Notes: generated from the sequence alone by a model not told the origin. A stretch of 64,000 nucleotides of DNA from Bacillota bacterium (GCA_023453795.1 JAEXSP010000015.1:62001-126000); one strand, 5' to 3'. Counted from the stretch's first letter, positions 35,611 through 45,002 are shown. A program made the numbers and translations.

Positions 35611-36117
35611 TTGAATAGGCGCAATATTGTACTCATAGGAATGCCCGGAGCAGGAAAAAGCACAGTAGGCGTGCTGCTTGCAAAAACTCTCGGGATGCCT
35701 TTTCTCGACATTGACCTTTTGATTCAGCAGTCAGAAGGAAAGCTTCTTCAAGATATAATCAACAATTCGGGTATTGATGTATTTCAAGCTATTGAAGAAA
35801 AGACAATCTTAGGTTTAAACACGGAAGGTCATATTATTGCAACCGGAGGAAGTGCGGTATACAGCCGGAAGGCTATGGAGCATTTGAAGGAGAACGGAAC
35901 CATAGTCTACCTGAAGTCCAAGCTCTACCAGATTGAAAAAAGAATAAAGAACATCTCAAGCAGAGGGATTGTTATAGGCAAAGGTCAGACCCTTCGTGAG
36001 CTTTATGCGGAAAGAACCCCTTTGTATGAAGCTTTTGCCGATATAACGGTAGATTGTTCAGGTAAGCATATTGAGACTGTCATTGCAGAAATCAAAGAAA
36101 TAAATAGCGGCCTGTAA
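35611..36117 (+). CDS. aroK: Shikimate kinase
   Basis: Cytoplasmic enzyme of 168 residues that phosphorylates shikimate for aromatic amino acid synthesis. The P-loop GMPGAGKST (from residue 10), LDIDLLIQ with the shikimate-binding aspartate, ATGGSAVYS and the lid region (RGIVIGKGQTLRELYAERTP) are present. I place the start at TTG 35611, seven bases behind the G-rich ribosome site in AGGGGGGGG; the in-frame ATG at 35590 has none. No other aro gene is adjacent. Confidence 0.9.
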   Translation: MNRRNIVLIGMPGAGKSTVGVLLAKTLGMPFLDIDLLIQQSEGKLLQDIINNSGIDVFQAIEEKTILGLNTEGHIIATGGSAVYSRKAMEHLKENGTIVYLKSKLYQIEKRIKNISSRGIVIGKGQTLRELYAERTPLYEAFADITVDCSGKHIETVIAEIKEINSGL

Positions 36118-36215
36118 CAGCTATTAATTTTTTTAGTAAAAGGATGTATAAGAAATGTGTTTTCAGGTCAATACTATTACTGACCTCACAAAATACATTT
36201 TGACCCCCTTTACAT

Positions 36216-36244
36216 GGTTAGTCGAAAGACTAACCCCTTTTTTT
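36216..36244 (+). terminator. Terminator upstream of the WYL regulator
   Basis: GGTTAGTC, GAAA loop and GACTAACC (36216-36235), followed by CCTTTTTTTT. It ends the shikimate kinase transcript. Confidence 0.92.
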
Positions 36245-36332
36245 GCCTTTCTGGCCCCCCCTTTCAAGAGGGGTGAGCTTACATCATATTTCTGATATAA
36301 TATTCCATATAGACTTGAGGAAGGTGAAATAA

Positions 36333-37268
36333 TTGAAGCTTGACCGTTTGCTTGCCATCACAATACTTCTTATTAACCGCAGAAGAATAACCGCAAAGGA
36401 GCTTGCAGAATACTTCGAGGTCTCCGTCCGCACAATTCACCGCGACCTCGAGGCTATTAATCAGGCAGGCATCCCTGTCACCGCTTACCAGGGGGTAAAC
36501 GGAGGGTTCGGAATTCTTGAAGGCTTCAAGATTAATAAGGCGCTTCTAACCACGGATGAGATATTTTCCATTGCTACTGCGCTCAAAGGAATCAACTCTA
36601 CCATAGATGACAGAAAGATCTCGGATACCCTTGAGAAAATAAAATCACTGGTACCCTCCGGCGAGATAGAAAACTTTAAAGAAAAAAGCAAGCAGGTCAT
36701 TATTGATTTCAGTCCATGGGGAACAACGAAAGCCTATAAGGAAAATTTTAAGATAATTAAAAGTGCTATCAGTCAAAGCAGAGTTTTAAAATTTAAATAC
36801 AGGAACTTGGAGGGCATAGCTTCCGAGAGGGTCGTAGAACCTGTTACGACAGTATTTAAGGGAACTGCCTGGTACCTTTACGGATATTGCAGGACAAAGA
36901 AAGACTATAGGGTGTTCCGTCTCTCACGGATGAAGGATTTTGAGATTACCGGCGAGCATTTCAACAGTCATAAGCTTCCTGTCGATAATCCGCCTTGGGA
37001 AAACACCTGGATACAGGAAAGCACTATGGTAAATCTGGTTTTGAGCTTTGATCCCAAGGTGTCGGAAAGAGTTTATGATTTCTTTTATGAAGACGTGATA
37101 ACCAAGGAGTCTGACGGTTCTTTGACAGTTCGGGTAAGTTATCCTGAAGATGATTGGGTATACGGTACCCTTCTGAGCTATGGCGAAAACGTTGAAGTGA
37201 TAGAGCCGCAGCATATACGTGATATTATAAGGGAGAAGGCAAGAAGGGTCTTTGAGAAGTACAATTAA
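36333..37268 (+). CDS. WYL-domain transcriptional regulator (YafY type)
   Basis: Protein of 311 residues: an N-terminal helix-turn-helix of the HTH_11 type (ITAKELAEYFEVSVRTIHRD), then a WYL domain whose signature triplet is W180-Y181-L182 in GTAWYLYGYC, and a WCX-like C-terminal region. WYL regulators sense nucleotides or nucleic-acid fragments and other ligands. The start is TTG 36333, eight bases after GAGGAAGG. A terminator follows before the radical SAM gene. Targets unknown. Confidence 0.92.
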   Translation: MKLDRLLAITILLINRRRITAKELAEYFEVSVRTIHRDLEAINQAGIPVTAYQGVNGGFGILEGFKINKALLTTDEIFSIATALKGINSTIDDRKISDTLEKIKSLVPSGEIENFKEKSKQVIIDFSPWGTTKAYKENFKIIKSAISQSRVLKFKYRNLEGIASERVVEPVTTVFKGTAWYLYGYCRTKKDYRVFRLSRMKDFEITGEHFNSHKLPVDNPPWENTWIQESTMVNLVLSFDPKVSERVYDFFYEDVITKESDGSLTVRVSYPEDDWVYGTLLSYGENVEVIEPQHIRDIIREKARRVFEKYN

Positions 37269-37276
37269 CCAAAAAC

Positions 37277-37302
37277 ATGACATACTGGTGTCATATTTTT
37301 TT
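37277..37302 (+). terminator. Terminator after the WYL gene
   Basis: ATGACA (37277-37282), six-base loop, TGTCAT (37289-37294), then ATTTTTTT. A TATAAT for the next gene lies just beyond at 37305-37310. Confidence 0.82.
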
Positions 37303-37349
37303 GGTATAATAATGCCGTAGTAATTTTTTTATCACGCAGGAGAACATAA

Positions 37350-38231
37350 ATGATCAAAGAAGTGCAGGCTAAAACACTTTTATCCACATGCAAAAATCCA
37401 TCGTCATGGTTTGGCGTGAAGTATAATATGAATATTTACCGCGGCTGCGAGCACCAGTGCATTTACTGCGACTCAAGAAGCGAGTGCTACAGAATAGAGA
37501 ACTTCCATGATGTCATTGTAAAGGTCAATGCAATTGAACTTTTGCGGAAGGAGCTTTCAAAGAAGAGAATAAAAGGCACTGTCGGCACCGGTGCAATGAG
37601 TGATCCCTATACTCCGGCTGAGAAAAAATACATGCTTACCCGTAAGGCCCTTGAGGTTATTGCGGAATTCCGTTATCCCGTACATATAATTACAAAAAGC
37701 AATCTCATACTGCGAGATATTGAAATCCTTCAGGAAATAAATAAATTGTATGCCTGCGTCGCCTTCACAATAACTACAACCGATGATGCTCTGGCAAGAA
37801 AGCTTGAACCGGGAGCACCTCTTCCTTCCGAAAGGCTGAAAGCCATGGGAGTATTGTCTGAACTCGGAATTACCACGTGTGTTACTATGATGCCCATACT
37901 TCCCTTTATTGAGGACAATGAAGAAAATATCCTCGACATAGTAAAGCAGTCACAAAGGTATGGCGCAAAAAGCATTGTCTCAAGCATCGGTATGACTTTA
38001 AGGGATCGGCAGAGAGCGTACTATTTTGATAAGCTCAATTCCTTATACCCGGGTCTGAGCGGCAGATATGAAAAGAAATTTGGAAACTCATACTCGTGTT
38101 CATGTAATAATGCAAAAAAATTAAGGGAAATATTCAACGAAGCCTGTTATAAAAACGGTATTTCTATGGAAATGCCCTCATATTATAAGAAAATCTCTTC
38201 AATACAGTTGAGTATCCTCAACGGAGATTGA
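37350..38231 (+). CDS. Radical SAM protein, SPL-family (SplB-like)
   Basis: Protein of 293 residues with the iron-sulfur motif C33-x3-C37-x2-C40 in RGCEHQCIYCDSR. Downstream motifs GTGAMSDPYTPAEKKYMLTR and ITKSNLILRDIEIL match the spore-photoproduct-lyase-related family often annotated as DNA repair photolyase. True SplB repairs spore photoproduct; this shorter relative may act on another substrate, and I cannot tell which. Start ATG follows GGAGAACATAA. Transcribed alone. Confidence 0.9.
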   Translation: MIKEVQAKTLLSTCKNPSSWFGVKYNMNIYRGCEHQCIYCDSRSECYRIENFHDVIVKVNAIELLRKELSKKRIKGTVGTGAMSDPYTPAEKKYMLTRKALEVIAEFRYPVHIITKSNLILRDIEILQEINKLYACVAFTITTTDDALARKLEPGAPLPSERLKAMGVLSELGITTCVTMMPILPFIEDNEENILDIVKQSQRYGAKSIVSSIGMTLRDRQRAYYFDKLNSLYPGLSGRYEKKFGNSYSCSCNNAKKLREIFNEACYKNGISMEMPSYYKKISSIQLSILNGD

Positions 38232-38318
38232 AAATAGCTCTATTTGCGAACCAATAAAAGCGGTAATCTCTAAAAACTGCGAATTTATTAATTTATGCGT
38301 CGCCACCTACCGTTGTTA

Positions 38319-38477
38319 TCAATATTTTTCTAGTACTTCTTTTGTTTTTAGCCTTGCCAGATATATCCTATCATACTTTAATTGACTTTCCGGGACAATT
38401 ATTTCTGCAGCACCTCTACGGTTATATTTTGTTGCAGCAGCAATATCCTTAACTTCCTGTAAAGATAATTTACTCAT
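38319..38477 (-). CDS. Small paralogous protein B, 52 residues
   Basis: Frame of 52 codons beginning MSKLSLQEVKDIAAATKY and containing LKYDRIYLARLKT, with AGGAG seven bases before ATG. It is clearly related to the 51-residue protein at 38604-38759: both start M-x3-LxEVKxIA, then a variable centre with AEI, then KYDRIxLARxKT. No membrane helix or signal peptide; basic and probably helical. Family unknown to me. It lies behind the membrane protein gene and its own paralogue on the same strand, after a terminator. Confidence 0.72.
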   Translation of the reverse strand: MSKLSLQEVKDIAAATKYNRRGAAEIIVPESQLKYDRIYLARLKTKEVLEKY

Positions 38478-38551
38478 GGATTGCTCCTATAAAGAGGGTT
38501 AGTATAGTATATATTATATTGTTTCATATCTTTTAAAGTGCCCAAGTACAT

Positions 38552-38580
38552 AAAAAAAGAGTATAAAATTATACTCTTTT
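38552..38580. terminator. Bidirectional terminator between the twin small genes
   Basis: AAAAGAGTATA (38555-38565) and TATACTCTTTT (38570-38580) form an 11-bp stem with a four-base loop; on the minus strand it is followed by TTTTTTT. Confidence 0.85.
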
Positions 38581-38603
38581 AGATTACTATAAATAAGCCT
38601 ATA

Positions 38604-38759
38604 TTATACTGTCTGTAAAATTTTTTCCGTTTTGCTCCGAGCAAGCTTAATTCTGTCATATTTATATGAATCTGCCGAATCTTTTATTTCAGCAGGCTTA
38701 ATACCTTTTGTTTCTACCGCAATTTTCTTAACTTCTTCCAATGTCATTTTCTTTTTCAT
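38604..38759 (-). CDS. Small paralogous protein A, 51 residues
   Basis: Frame of 51 codons beginning MKKKMTLEEVKKIAVETK and containing YKYDRIKLARSKT, with AAGGAG eight bases before ATG. It starts 32 bp after the stop of the four-helix membrane protein gene, so the two are probably cotranscribed, and it is followed by a terminator. Paralogue of the 52-residue protein at 38319-38477. Highly charged, no membrane helix. Function unknown. Confidence 0.74.
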   Translation of the reverse strand: MKKKMTLEEVKKIAVETKGIKPAEIKDSADSYKYDRIKLARSKTEKILQTV

Positions 38760-38791
38760 ACCAACCACTCCTTATACAAAGTATACCACTA

Positions 38792-39727
38792 TCATCCGTT
38801 GTTATCAATAGTTACCAAATTCAAAAAATCGTCAGTAAACTTCACTAGAATATTAGGTATTATCTTCGTTTCCACATCAATTATAATTGGTGTTTCTGAA
38901 TACAGTACTATACAAACAGGATCATCAATGTTTTCGAATTTATAACTGAATGGGAAAAACAGGTAATATATATCAGCTTTTTTAATGTTGCAGGTTTCAT
39001 TACTCTTAATTCTATATTTCAATTCTTCCAATTCACCGCTTGTTAGATTATAATCCTTCTTAACAGCACTATTGATTTCATCCAATACTGTTACTTTTAT
39101 GTGTTCCCTCTGGTCTTTAAAGTAATTTTCCAAGAGTATTTGGTATTCTTGAACAGTATTAATTTCGTCTTCTTCCTGAATCCTTTTTCCAACGGACAAA
39201 CAATATTCCCCCATGTTTTGAATTGCCCTATGCTCAGAAGATATTTTTTCCATTAGAATTTCTGAAATGTTGATATGATTATCAATTTCGGCTTTATACT
39301 TTTCTTTAACCATTGTTACTTTTGTCTTTCCTATAGATACTTCTAAAATTTGAGAATCGGATATTATGATCAGGTAAACTATAAAAGCAAATATAAGCAA
39401 GATTAAACAGGTTGATATGTTCTTTGACAAACCAAAGATCCCTTTATTTGCTGTAAAAAAATCAAGGGTATCTAAATTAGGCATAATAACTATAAATGAA
39501 AATAACGCATAGGTAAAATAAAATCTTCTTATGTATACAGAGGAATCAGATGATCTGTCTTTTTTCCCTTCAAAATACCTTATATGGGAATAAATCAGCA
39601 ATCCCAATCCAATAATATAGATAAACCAATTGCTTTTTACGAAAGAATACTCTGTTTTAAGCTGCCATACGAAAACAATTATTGGGAAAATATAAACTAA
39701 TAAACAGAGCGATCCCCTTTTAAGCAA
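38792..39727 (-). CDS. Four-helix membrane protein of unknown function
   Basis: Protein of 311 residues. Four predicted membrane helices lie in the first 123 residues (about 7-23, 34-50, 68-84, 104-123). The remaining 185 residues look cytoplasmic, charged and helical (a long region with KISSEHRAIQNMGEY and EYQILLENYFKDQREHIKV), ending in a beta-rich tail. No catalytic motif or family is recognised. The in-line small gene 32 bp downstream suggests a functional pair. Confidence 0.7.
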   Translation of the reverse strand: MLKRGSLCLLVYIFPIIVFVWQLKTEYSFVKSNWFIYIIGLGLLIYSHIRYFEGKKDRSSDSSVYIRRFYFTYALFSFIVIMPNLDTLDFFTANKGIFGLSKNISTCLILLIFAFIVYLIIISDSQILEVSIGKTKVTMVKEKYKAEIDNHINISEILMEKISSEHRAIQNMGEYCLSVGKRIQEEDEINTVQEYQILLENYFKDQREHIKVTVLDEINSAVKKDYNLTSGELEELKYRIKSNETCNIKKADIYYLFFPFSYKFENIDDPVCIVLYSETPIIIDVETKIIPNILVKFTDDFLNLVTIDNNG

Positions 39728-39822
39728 TCATATCCCACCCATCTTATACTAATCCTTGATTATACAATTATATAGTATAAATGGGTAAATATTCAAGTAA
39801 TTCTGTAATTTTCAGGGTGTAT

Positions 39823-42384
39823 TTATGACCCAGGTGTTGTTTCTTCATCCGGGTCATTGAATGTAACGGTAAGGTTGGTTTTTGCGGAATTTGTCACCAT
39901 TGAAGCATTACCTCCGGTGAAAGCAGCATATGTAAAGCTTATTCCGAGGTTTGCAATGCTATTTGCCGCCGTATGGCTTGCAGCATTTCCGGTCAAGGTT
40001 ATCGTTGCGGTAGTACTGCTTGTCCTGTTAACATTTACAGTCAACCCTGCGGGTACGTTTGTAACAACAAACTGAGTTCCACTGACAAATGGGCCTCCTG
40101 CAAATGTCTCATTGGTCAGTGTGAGGTTGATAACCGTGCTTATCGAACCATCGTTTGCCGATGCTTCCTGAAATGCTGCGGAAGACCAAACAAGCGTCCT
40201 TGCTACCGATTCAAACTGAACAGACTCCGTCCCCGTTCCCGGGCTTGCCGCTTTCGGACCTTGACCGTCAGAGTCGGCAGTGACTTTGAAGTTATACGTG
40301 CCGGCCGAAGGGATCGTCTTATCCTTTAATACGAGAACTATATTCTGATTGGTTCCCAGTGTTGCGCCTGTAATGCTGACAGTCTGGCCCCCGTTTAATA
40401 TCTGGAATGCATTCAGCTGAAATGCTCCCATCCCTGCGATATCCACTGTGTCGTATGAGGTCGCAGTGAAGCCAGCTGGCAGTATAAAGTTAAATGTTCC
40501 GTTTATTGATGGTTCACCGGGTACATATTTGAGGGTTATTGTCTTAACAGTCCCGACTACCGCACTGTTTACGTCTGCAGACAATGTTCCGTTATTAACT
40601 TTCTCAAGGGGCATAACTGTAACTTTGAATGAAGCACTTGAATTAAAATAACCGACCCTCGATCCCGTTACAACTACTGTGGCTGTACCTGCTCCTACCC
40701 CTGTTATTAAACCCGATGCGGGATCAACTGTTGCAACTGTCTTATCTGACGAACTATAGCTTAATTTTGCATCAGATGGGAAAACCGTAACAACGGAAGG
40801 GATAGTACTGCCTTTCTGAACTGTTAAATCCGAAGCAGTTATAGGCAAAGTCGAAACAGGATTTGTCCGATCAATGCCTATATCGGCATATAATCCGCTC
40901 TGGATGCTGTAGGTGCTTGGCTGTTGTTCCATGGACACTCCGTTTGAGTATATGTTGGCAAAGGATATTCGGCCCTGGCCTTTAAAAGCAGCTCCTGCAT
41001 AAGCATTCAGGATGCCTATTGTCCCATCCTTTCCCATCTGCACTAAAGAACCCTGAGAGCCCTTTTGCAGGTTTAGTGTATTTACAGACCCTGATTTTAT
41101 TTCAAGATAAATCCCGGTACCGGAGTTAAAGGTCTGGACTGTTGCTCCGCCGACAGTTATTTTAGCCGCAGCAGAAGCTTGGTTTACGTTAAGCTCTGTT
41201 ACACTTCCCCCACCGATATTCACAACTGTTCTTGGAGCCTGTATGTCCAATCTGCCGATTACTCCACCGCCGGTTTTAATGTTGGAATCTGCTGCTTTAC
41301 TGAGGATCTGAAGATTTTTTGCGCTTCCGCCAAATTGAACCTTAGACCCGGATGCTTCTATTGAAATTGTATCATAGTTTCCGTTAAGAACTATCGCCTG
41401 ACCCTTCCCTGAATCAGCTGCCTTCACGTTTCGGAATCCCGCAACCCATGAAGCGGTATTTTCCAAGGTACAGCCTGATTTAACGACAACTGAGGGAAAG
41501 TTTGAGTAACCGTCTGCAGTAAGGCGAAGCTTTCCGTCCTTCTTATCAATAATTAAATCACCGTTGGTACTTGAATTTTTGAAAGCAACGGTGTTTCCTC
41601 CGCCATGAACTATAATACGGCCTTTTACATCGACGCTGTCAAAGGTTACCGTACCATTTCCGATACCCGCTGTCAGGTACAAATCGCCTTTTATTGTCAT
41701 CCTTTTGAGAGTTACAGAACCGGTGTTGATGACTACATTGTTCTTCACTCCGCCGGTATATGAACCTGACTTGTTATAGAGCTCTCCCATCATTTTATCG
41801 ATCAGCATAATTGCATCAGCACGCGTTATCCCTGCATACGGGTTGAACCTTTTGTTATCCTGCACGCTCATATAATTGTTTGCAAGCATTGTGTTGACTG
41901 CATCCCTGTATTCGTCAGGAATCCTGTTATTATCGGCAAGCTTTGCCAGTTCATCGTTTTCACTGGACTTGATTTCAAACACCTTGACAAGCATACGTGC
42001 GGCATCAAGCCTGTTTATTAAAGAAAACGGATACACCCTGTTCTGTTTATCTCCTTGAAGGTATCCTGCGGCAACAGCCTTTGAAATGTCATTTATATAC
42101 GGAGAGTCTTTTATTACATCTGTAAAAGAGACATTAGCTTTATCATTATAATTAAAGACCTTGTTGATCAAAGAGAAAAATTCAATTCTTTTAAGGGACT
42201 CGTCAGGTTTGAATTTACCGTCGGACCGGGTAGAAGTCAAACCCTTGGCAATCCATTTGTTAATTGTTCCCGCAGCCTTGCTGCCCGCTATATCCGAGGG
42301 CTGTGAACAAACCAATGAAGCTGCTGATAAAAGATAGAAAAATATAATTGCCAACGATAACGCTCTTCTTAGTCTTCCTGACAT
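39823..42384 (-). CDS. SLH surface protein with beta-solenoid-like and Big_2 Ig-like regions
   Basis: Exported protein of 853 residues. Signal peptide near 1-27; three SLH repeats occupy about 30-205 (FTDVIKDSPYINDI, GYLQGDKQNRVYP, MSVQDNKRFNPYAGITRADA); residues about 215-470 are Gly/Val/Thr-rich short strands (NVVINTGSVTLKRMTIKGDL style) suggesting a parallel beta-fold; a Big_2 domain follows near 510-590 (VTVFPSDAKLSYSSSDKTVA); the C-terminus has two further beta-sandwich units. No catalytic residues are evident. The SLH part is N-terminal, opposite to the Fn3-SLH proteins elsewhere in this window. Divergent from the GH9 gene. Confidence 0.87.
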   Translation of the reverse strand: MSGRLRRALSLAIIFFYLLSAASLVCSQPSDIAGSKAAGTINKWIAKGLTSTRSDGKFKPDESLKRIEFFSLINKVFNYNDKANVSFTDVIKDSPYINDISKAVAAGYLQGDKQNRVYPFSLINRLDAARMLVKVFEIKSSENDELAKLADNNRIPDEYRDAVNTMLANNYMSVQDNKRFNPYAGITRADAIMLIDKMMGELYNKSGSYTGGVKNNVVINTGSVTLKRMTIKGDLYLTAGIGNGTVTFDSVDVKGRIIVHGGGNTVAFKNSSTNGDLIIDKKDGKLRLTADGYSNFPSVVVKSGCTLENTASWVAGFRNVKAADSGKGQAIVLNGNYDTISIEASGSKVQFGGSAKNLQILSKAADSNIKTGGGVIGRLDIQAPRTVVNIGGGSVTELNVNQASAAAKITVGGATVQTFNSGTGIYLEIKSGSVNTLNLQKGSQGSLVQMGKDGTIGILNAYAGAAFKGQGRISFANIYSNGVSMEQQPSTYSIQSGLYADIGIDRTNPVSTLPITASDLTVQKGSTIPSVVTVFPSDAKLSYSSSDKTVATVDPASGLITGVGAGTATVVVTGSRVGYFNSSASFKVTVMPLEKVNNGTLSADVNSAVVGTVKTITLKYVPGEPSINGTFNFILPAGFTATSYDTVDIAGMGAFQLNAFQILNGGQTVSITGATLGTNQNIVLVLKDKTIPSAGTYNFKVTADSDGQGPKAASPGTGTESVQFESVARTLVWSSAAFQEASANDGSISTVINLTLTNETFAGGPFVSGTQFVVTNVPAGLTVNVNRTSSTTATITLTGNAASHTAANSIANLGISFTYAAFTGGNASMVTNSAKTNLTVTFNDPDEETTPGS

Positions 42385-42559
42385 TAGAACATCCCCTAAC
42401 AGGTTTTTGGAGAAATGTATAACTCTATATATGTATCGTCAAAACGGGGTAAAAACTCTATACCGAATATAATATTTACTGCATTTATTTTATTTGATAC
42501 AATTTTTATATAATCGAACTATTTCTATAAGTCATTTTCTTTACTCAAGGGGGAAAAGT

Positions 42560-44320
42560 ATGAAAAAGCTAATGTGCTCCATTCTGGTTTTTGCATTACT
42601 GCTTTCTACGCTTGCAGGCTGTTCCAATTCAAGCAGCAAAAGTAATGTATCCAATAATAAAAATGCAGTTGCTGCCGACCCAAAACTGACGGTAAATAAA
42701 AAGGTGCACATAGATCAGGTCGGGTATCGGACCGGGGACAAAAAGCAGGTTATAATCAGCGGCAGGGGCGGAGCTTTTGAAGTTATTGACTCGAATAACG
42801 GCAAATCCGTGTACTCCGGAAAGACTGAACAACAATCTGACGATACCGCCGGTACAAGCGGAGATATCGTTTATTTGGGAGATTTCTCAAGTGTAACAGC
42901 CCCCGGAAAATACTACATAGAAGTATCTGGTTTCGGAAACTCATATGAATTCAGTATATCGGATGATGTTTATAACAATGTAAAGGATATTACGCTCAAG
43001 GGATTGTATTATCAAAGATGCGGCATTCGGCTGGATTCCATGTATGCAGGCAAGTGGTCTCATGGAGAATGCCACCAGTCCGACGGAATTATTTACACTT
43101 CGCAGGATAAAACAATAGATGGCAAAGGCGGATGGCACGACGCAGGGGATTATGGAAGGTATTCCGTAGCCGCTTCGATAACAGCCGCTGATATTATGCT
43201 GGCTTACGATTTTTTTCCTGCAGTCTTCTCAGATAAATCCAGCATTCCCGAAAGCGGTAATGATGTCCCTGATGTGTTGGATGAGGCAAGATACGGGCTT
43301 GAATGGCTGTTGAAAATGCAGGATCAGACTTCTGGCGGGGTATATCACAAATTAACTTCATCAGGATTTCCTGATTTGATAACTATGCCTGAAGCTGATG
43401 TGGCAGATCAATACTTCACACCGATTTCCAGCATGGCAACAGGTGATTTCACAGCAGTAATGGCCATGGCTGCACGAATATTCAAGCCTTTCGACAGTGA
43501 ATTCTCCGACAAATGTCTTGAAGCTTCAGAAAAAGCCTGGAAGTGGCTTTTAAAAAACAAGGATTTAGTATATGAAAATCCTGTAGATATAACGACAGGA
43601 GCATATGCAGATTCTCAGGACGGTGATGAAAGGTTTTGGGCGGCAGCAGAACTCCTTAGAACCACAGGCAAGCCTGAATACAGGTCATATATTAAGAAGC
43701 TTTACTCCGAAAGCTTGGACAATAACGGTTTCGGCTGGTATAACGTAGGCGGCTTCGGAAGTGTAGCCTACATATATGCCGATCAAACAAAAGCCGATAA
43801 GGACATTTCAAAATATCTGAAGCTTAGTCTTGTCAACGGAGCAAAAGATATAAGGAACGCAGGCAACGGCGATGCTTACAGAGTTACCCTTTCCCGGAAC
43901 GACTATGGCTGGGGGAGCAATATGAATCTTATGAACCAAGCGATGCAGCTGATCGTAGCAAATAAACTGAGCCCTGACAAGGAATTCCTTCAAGCAGCGG
44001 AAAATAATCTGCATTACCTGCTGGGAAGAAACACAATGGATAAGACATATATTACAGGCATCGGTTCCAACCCGGTACTGCAGCCTCATCACAGGCCTTC
44101 CGTTGGAGATGGAATAGAAGCTCCCGTACCCGGCCTTGTATGCGGCGGACCGGATAAAAATCTGGATGACGAAGTTGCTAAAACCAGCCTTCAGGGAATG
44201 CCTCCGGCAAAGTGTTATATAGACGATGCAAACTCTTACTCTACAAATGAAATAGATACATACTGGATTTCGCCTGTAGTGTTTGTTGCGGCGGCGTTTT
44301 CTGTTGAAAGCCAACAGTAA
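42560..44320 (+). CDS. GH9 glycoside hydrolase, lipoprotein, with N-terminal CelD_N domain
   Basis: Surface-tethered glucanase of 586 residues. Lipoprotein signal peptide with lipobox LAGC (C21); Ig-like CelD_N domain at about 45-135; GH9 alpha-barrel thereafter with D194 and D197 in GGWHDAGDYGRY and catalytic acid E564 in STNEIDTYW. GH9 enzymes with this layout cut beta-1,4-glucans or cellodextrins. There is no dockerin and no CBM, so unlike the other hydrolases here it is membrane-bound and not cellulosomal. Start ATG 42560 follows AAGGGGG; an in-frame upstream ATG (42494) would spoil the signal peptide. A hairpin follows at 44351. Confidence 0.95.
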   Translation: MKKLMCSILVFALLLSTLAGCSNSSSKSNVSNNKNAVAADPKLTVNKKVHIDQVGYRTGDKKQVIISGRGGAFEVIDSNNGKSVYSGKTEQQSDDTAGTSGDIVYLGDFSSVTAPGKYYIEVSGFGNSYEFSISDDVYNNVKDITLKGLYYQRCGIRLDSMYAGKWSHGECHQSDGIIYTSQDKTIDGKGGWHDAGDYGRYSVAASITAADIMLAYDFFPAVFSDKSSIPESGNDVPDVLDEARYGLEWLLKMQDQTSGGVYHKLTSSGFPDLITMPEADVADQYFTPISSMATGDFTAVMAMAARIFKPFDSEFSDKCLEASEKAWKWLLKNKDLVYENPVDITTGAYADSQDGDERFWAAAELLRTTGKPEYRSYIKKLYSESLDNNGFGWYNVGGFGSVAYIYADQTKADKDISKYLKLSLVNGAKDIRNAGNGDAYRVTLSRNDYGWGSNMNLMNQAMQLIVANKLSPDKEFLQAAENNLHYLLGRNTMDKTYITGIGSNPVLQPHHRPSVGDGIEAPVPGLVCGGPDKNLDDEVAKTSLQGMPPAKCYIDDANSYSTNEIDTYWISPVVFVAAAFSVESQQ

Positions 44321-44350
44321 GCTAAGACGATAAAAAGCCAGTCCCATTAA

Positions 44351-44393
44351 AGGGAGCCATTTTGAGTATTCCTTCGAATCTCTTAGGCTCCCT
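44351..44393 (+). terminator. Hairpin after the GH9 gene
   Basis: AGGGAGCC (44351-44358) and GGCTCCCT (44386-44393) pair perfectly around a 27-base loop. There is no T-run, so terminator function is only probable. Confidence 0.5.
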
Positions 44394-44410
44394 CACGCTT
44401 AACAATTCCT

Positions 44411-44990
44411 TTGCCTGCAGATCTAAGTTAAATCCTTTCTGGGAATCCTTTACCTTTTCAGCGATGAAAATGTAACGAAAAATCGCCACTCAAGCGACGT
44501 GGTGTCTCACTAGGGCACAGTGAAAAAATTTCTGTACTTTTAGCAGATTCTAATTGCTGCCTTTGTCTGTCGGAACAAATGACGCCATCCGTGGCGCAGT
44601 TGCTCCTAAAATAAACATCGTGTTTATTTTCCAGAGTCGTTGCAATTATAATCTGAAAGTACTACGAAGTCTTTTCAAACTCATAATAGTGGCTTTGAAG
44701 GTATTTGAACTTCAAAACCAAACTTCAGCGACACCCGTAAGAGTTTGAAAAAAATCCGTTATGCAATCGATAAGGAAATCGACGACGCGGTAAAACAATC
44801 ACGGATGATTGTTTTAGACGGAGCTGACCATGGATGGGAATAGAGGCGGCCGCCAAAGGAAGATTTCCGAATCGCTAATTGCATAGGAATTTTTTCACTG
44901 TTCCCTCGAAGCCTCTGTGGCGCTTGAACAGCGACTTTTCCGCCGATTTTGGTCGCTCAAAAGCGGAAAGACAGACTTTAGACACTGCAG
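44411..44990. repeat. Inverted-repeat element, copy A (about 580 bp, decayed ends)
   Basis: The core 44535-44905 is nearly identical to 49278-49650 in copy B except for a replaced stretch at about 44700-44735. Its ends are diverged relatives of the terminal inverted repeats of copy B. Internal hairpins are shared: GACGCCATCCGTGGCGCAG, AAATAAACATCGTGTTTATT, AACAATCACGGATGATTGTT, and ATGCAAT (44761) with ATTGCAT (44877). A minus-strand frame of about 40 codons is shared with copy B but stops early here, so coding is unlikely. No transposase is present. This element and the partial one at 45003 fill the gap 44321-45094. Confidence 0.82.
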
Positions 44991-45002
44991 AAAAAAGCTA
45001 TA

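Noticed and set aside
44554..44748. 64-codon plus-strand frame inside element A
   Set aside because: No ribosome site, overlaps conserved hairpins, and the C-terminal half is replaced in copy B; best explained by repeat identity, not coding.
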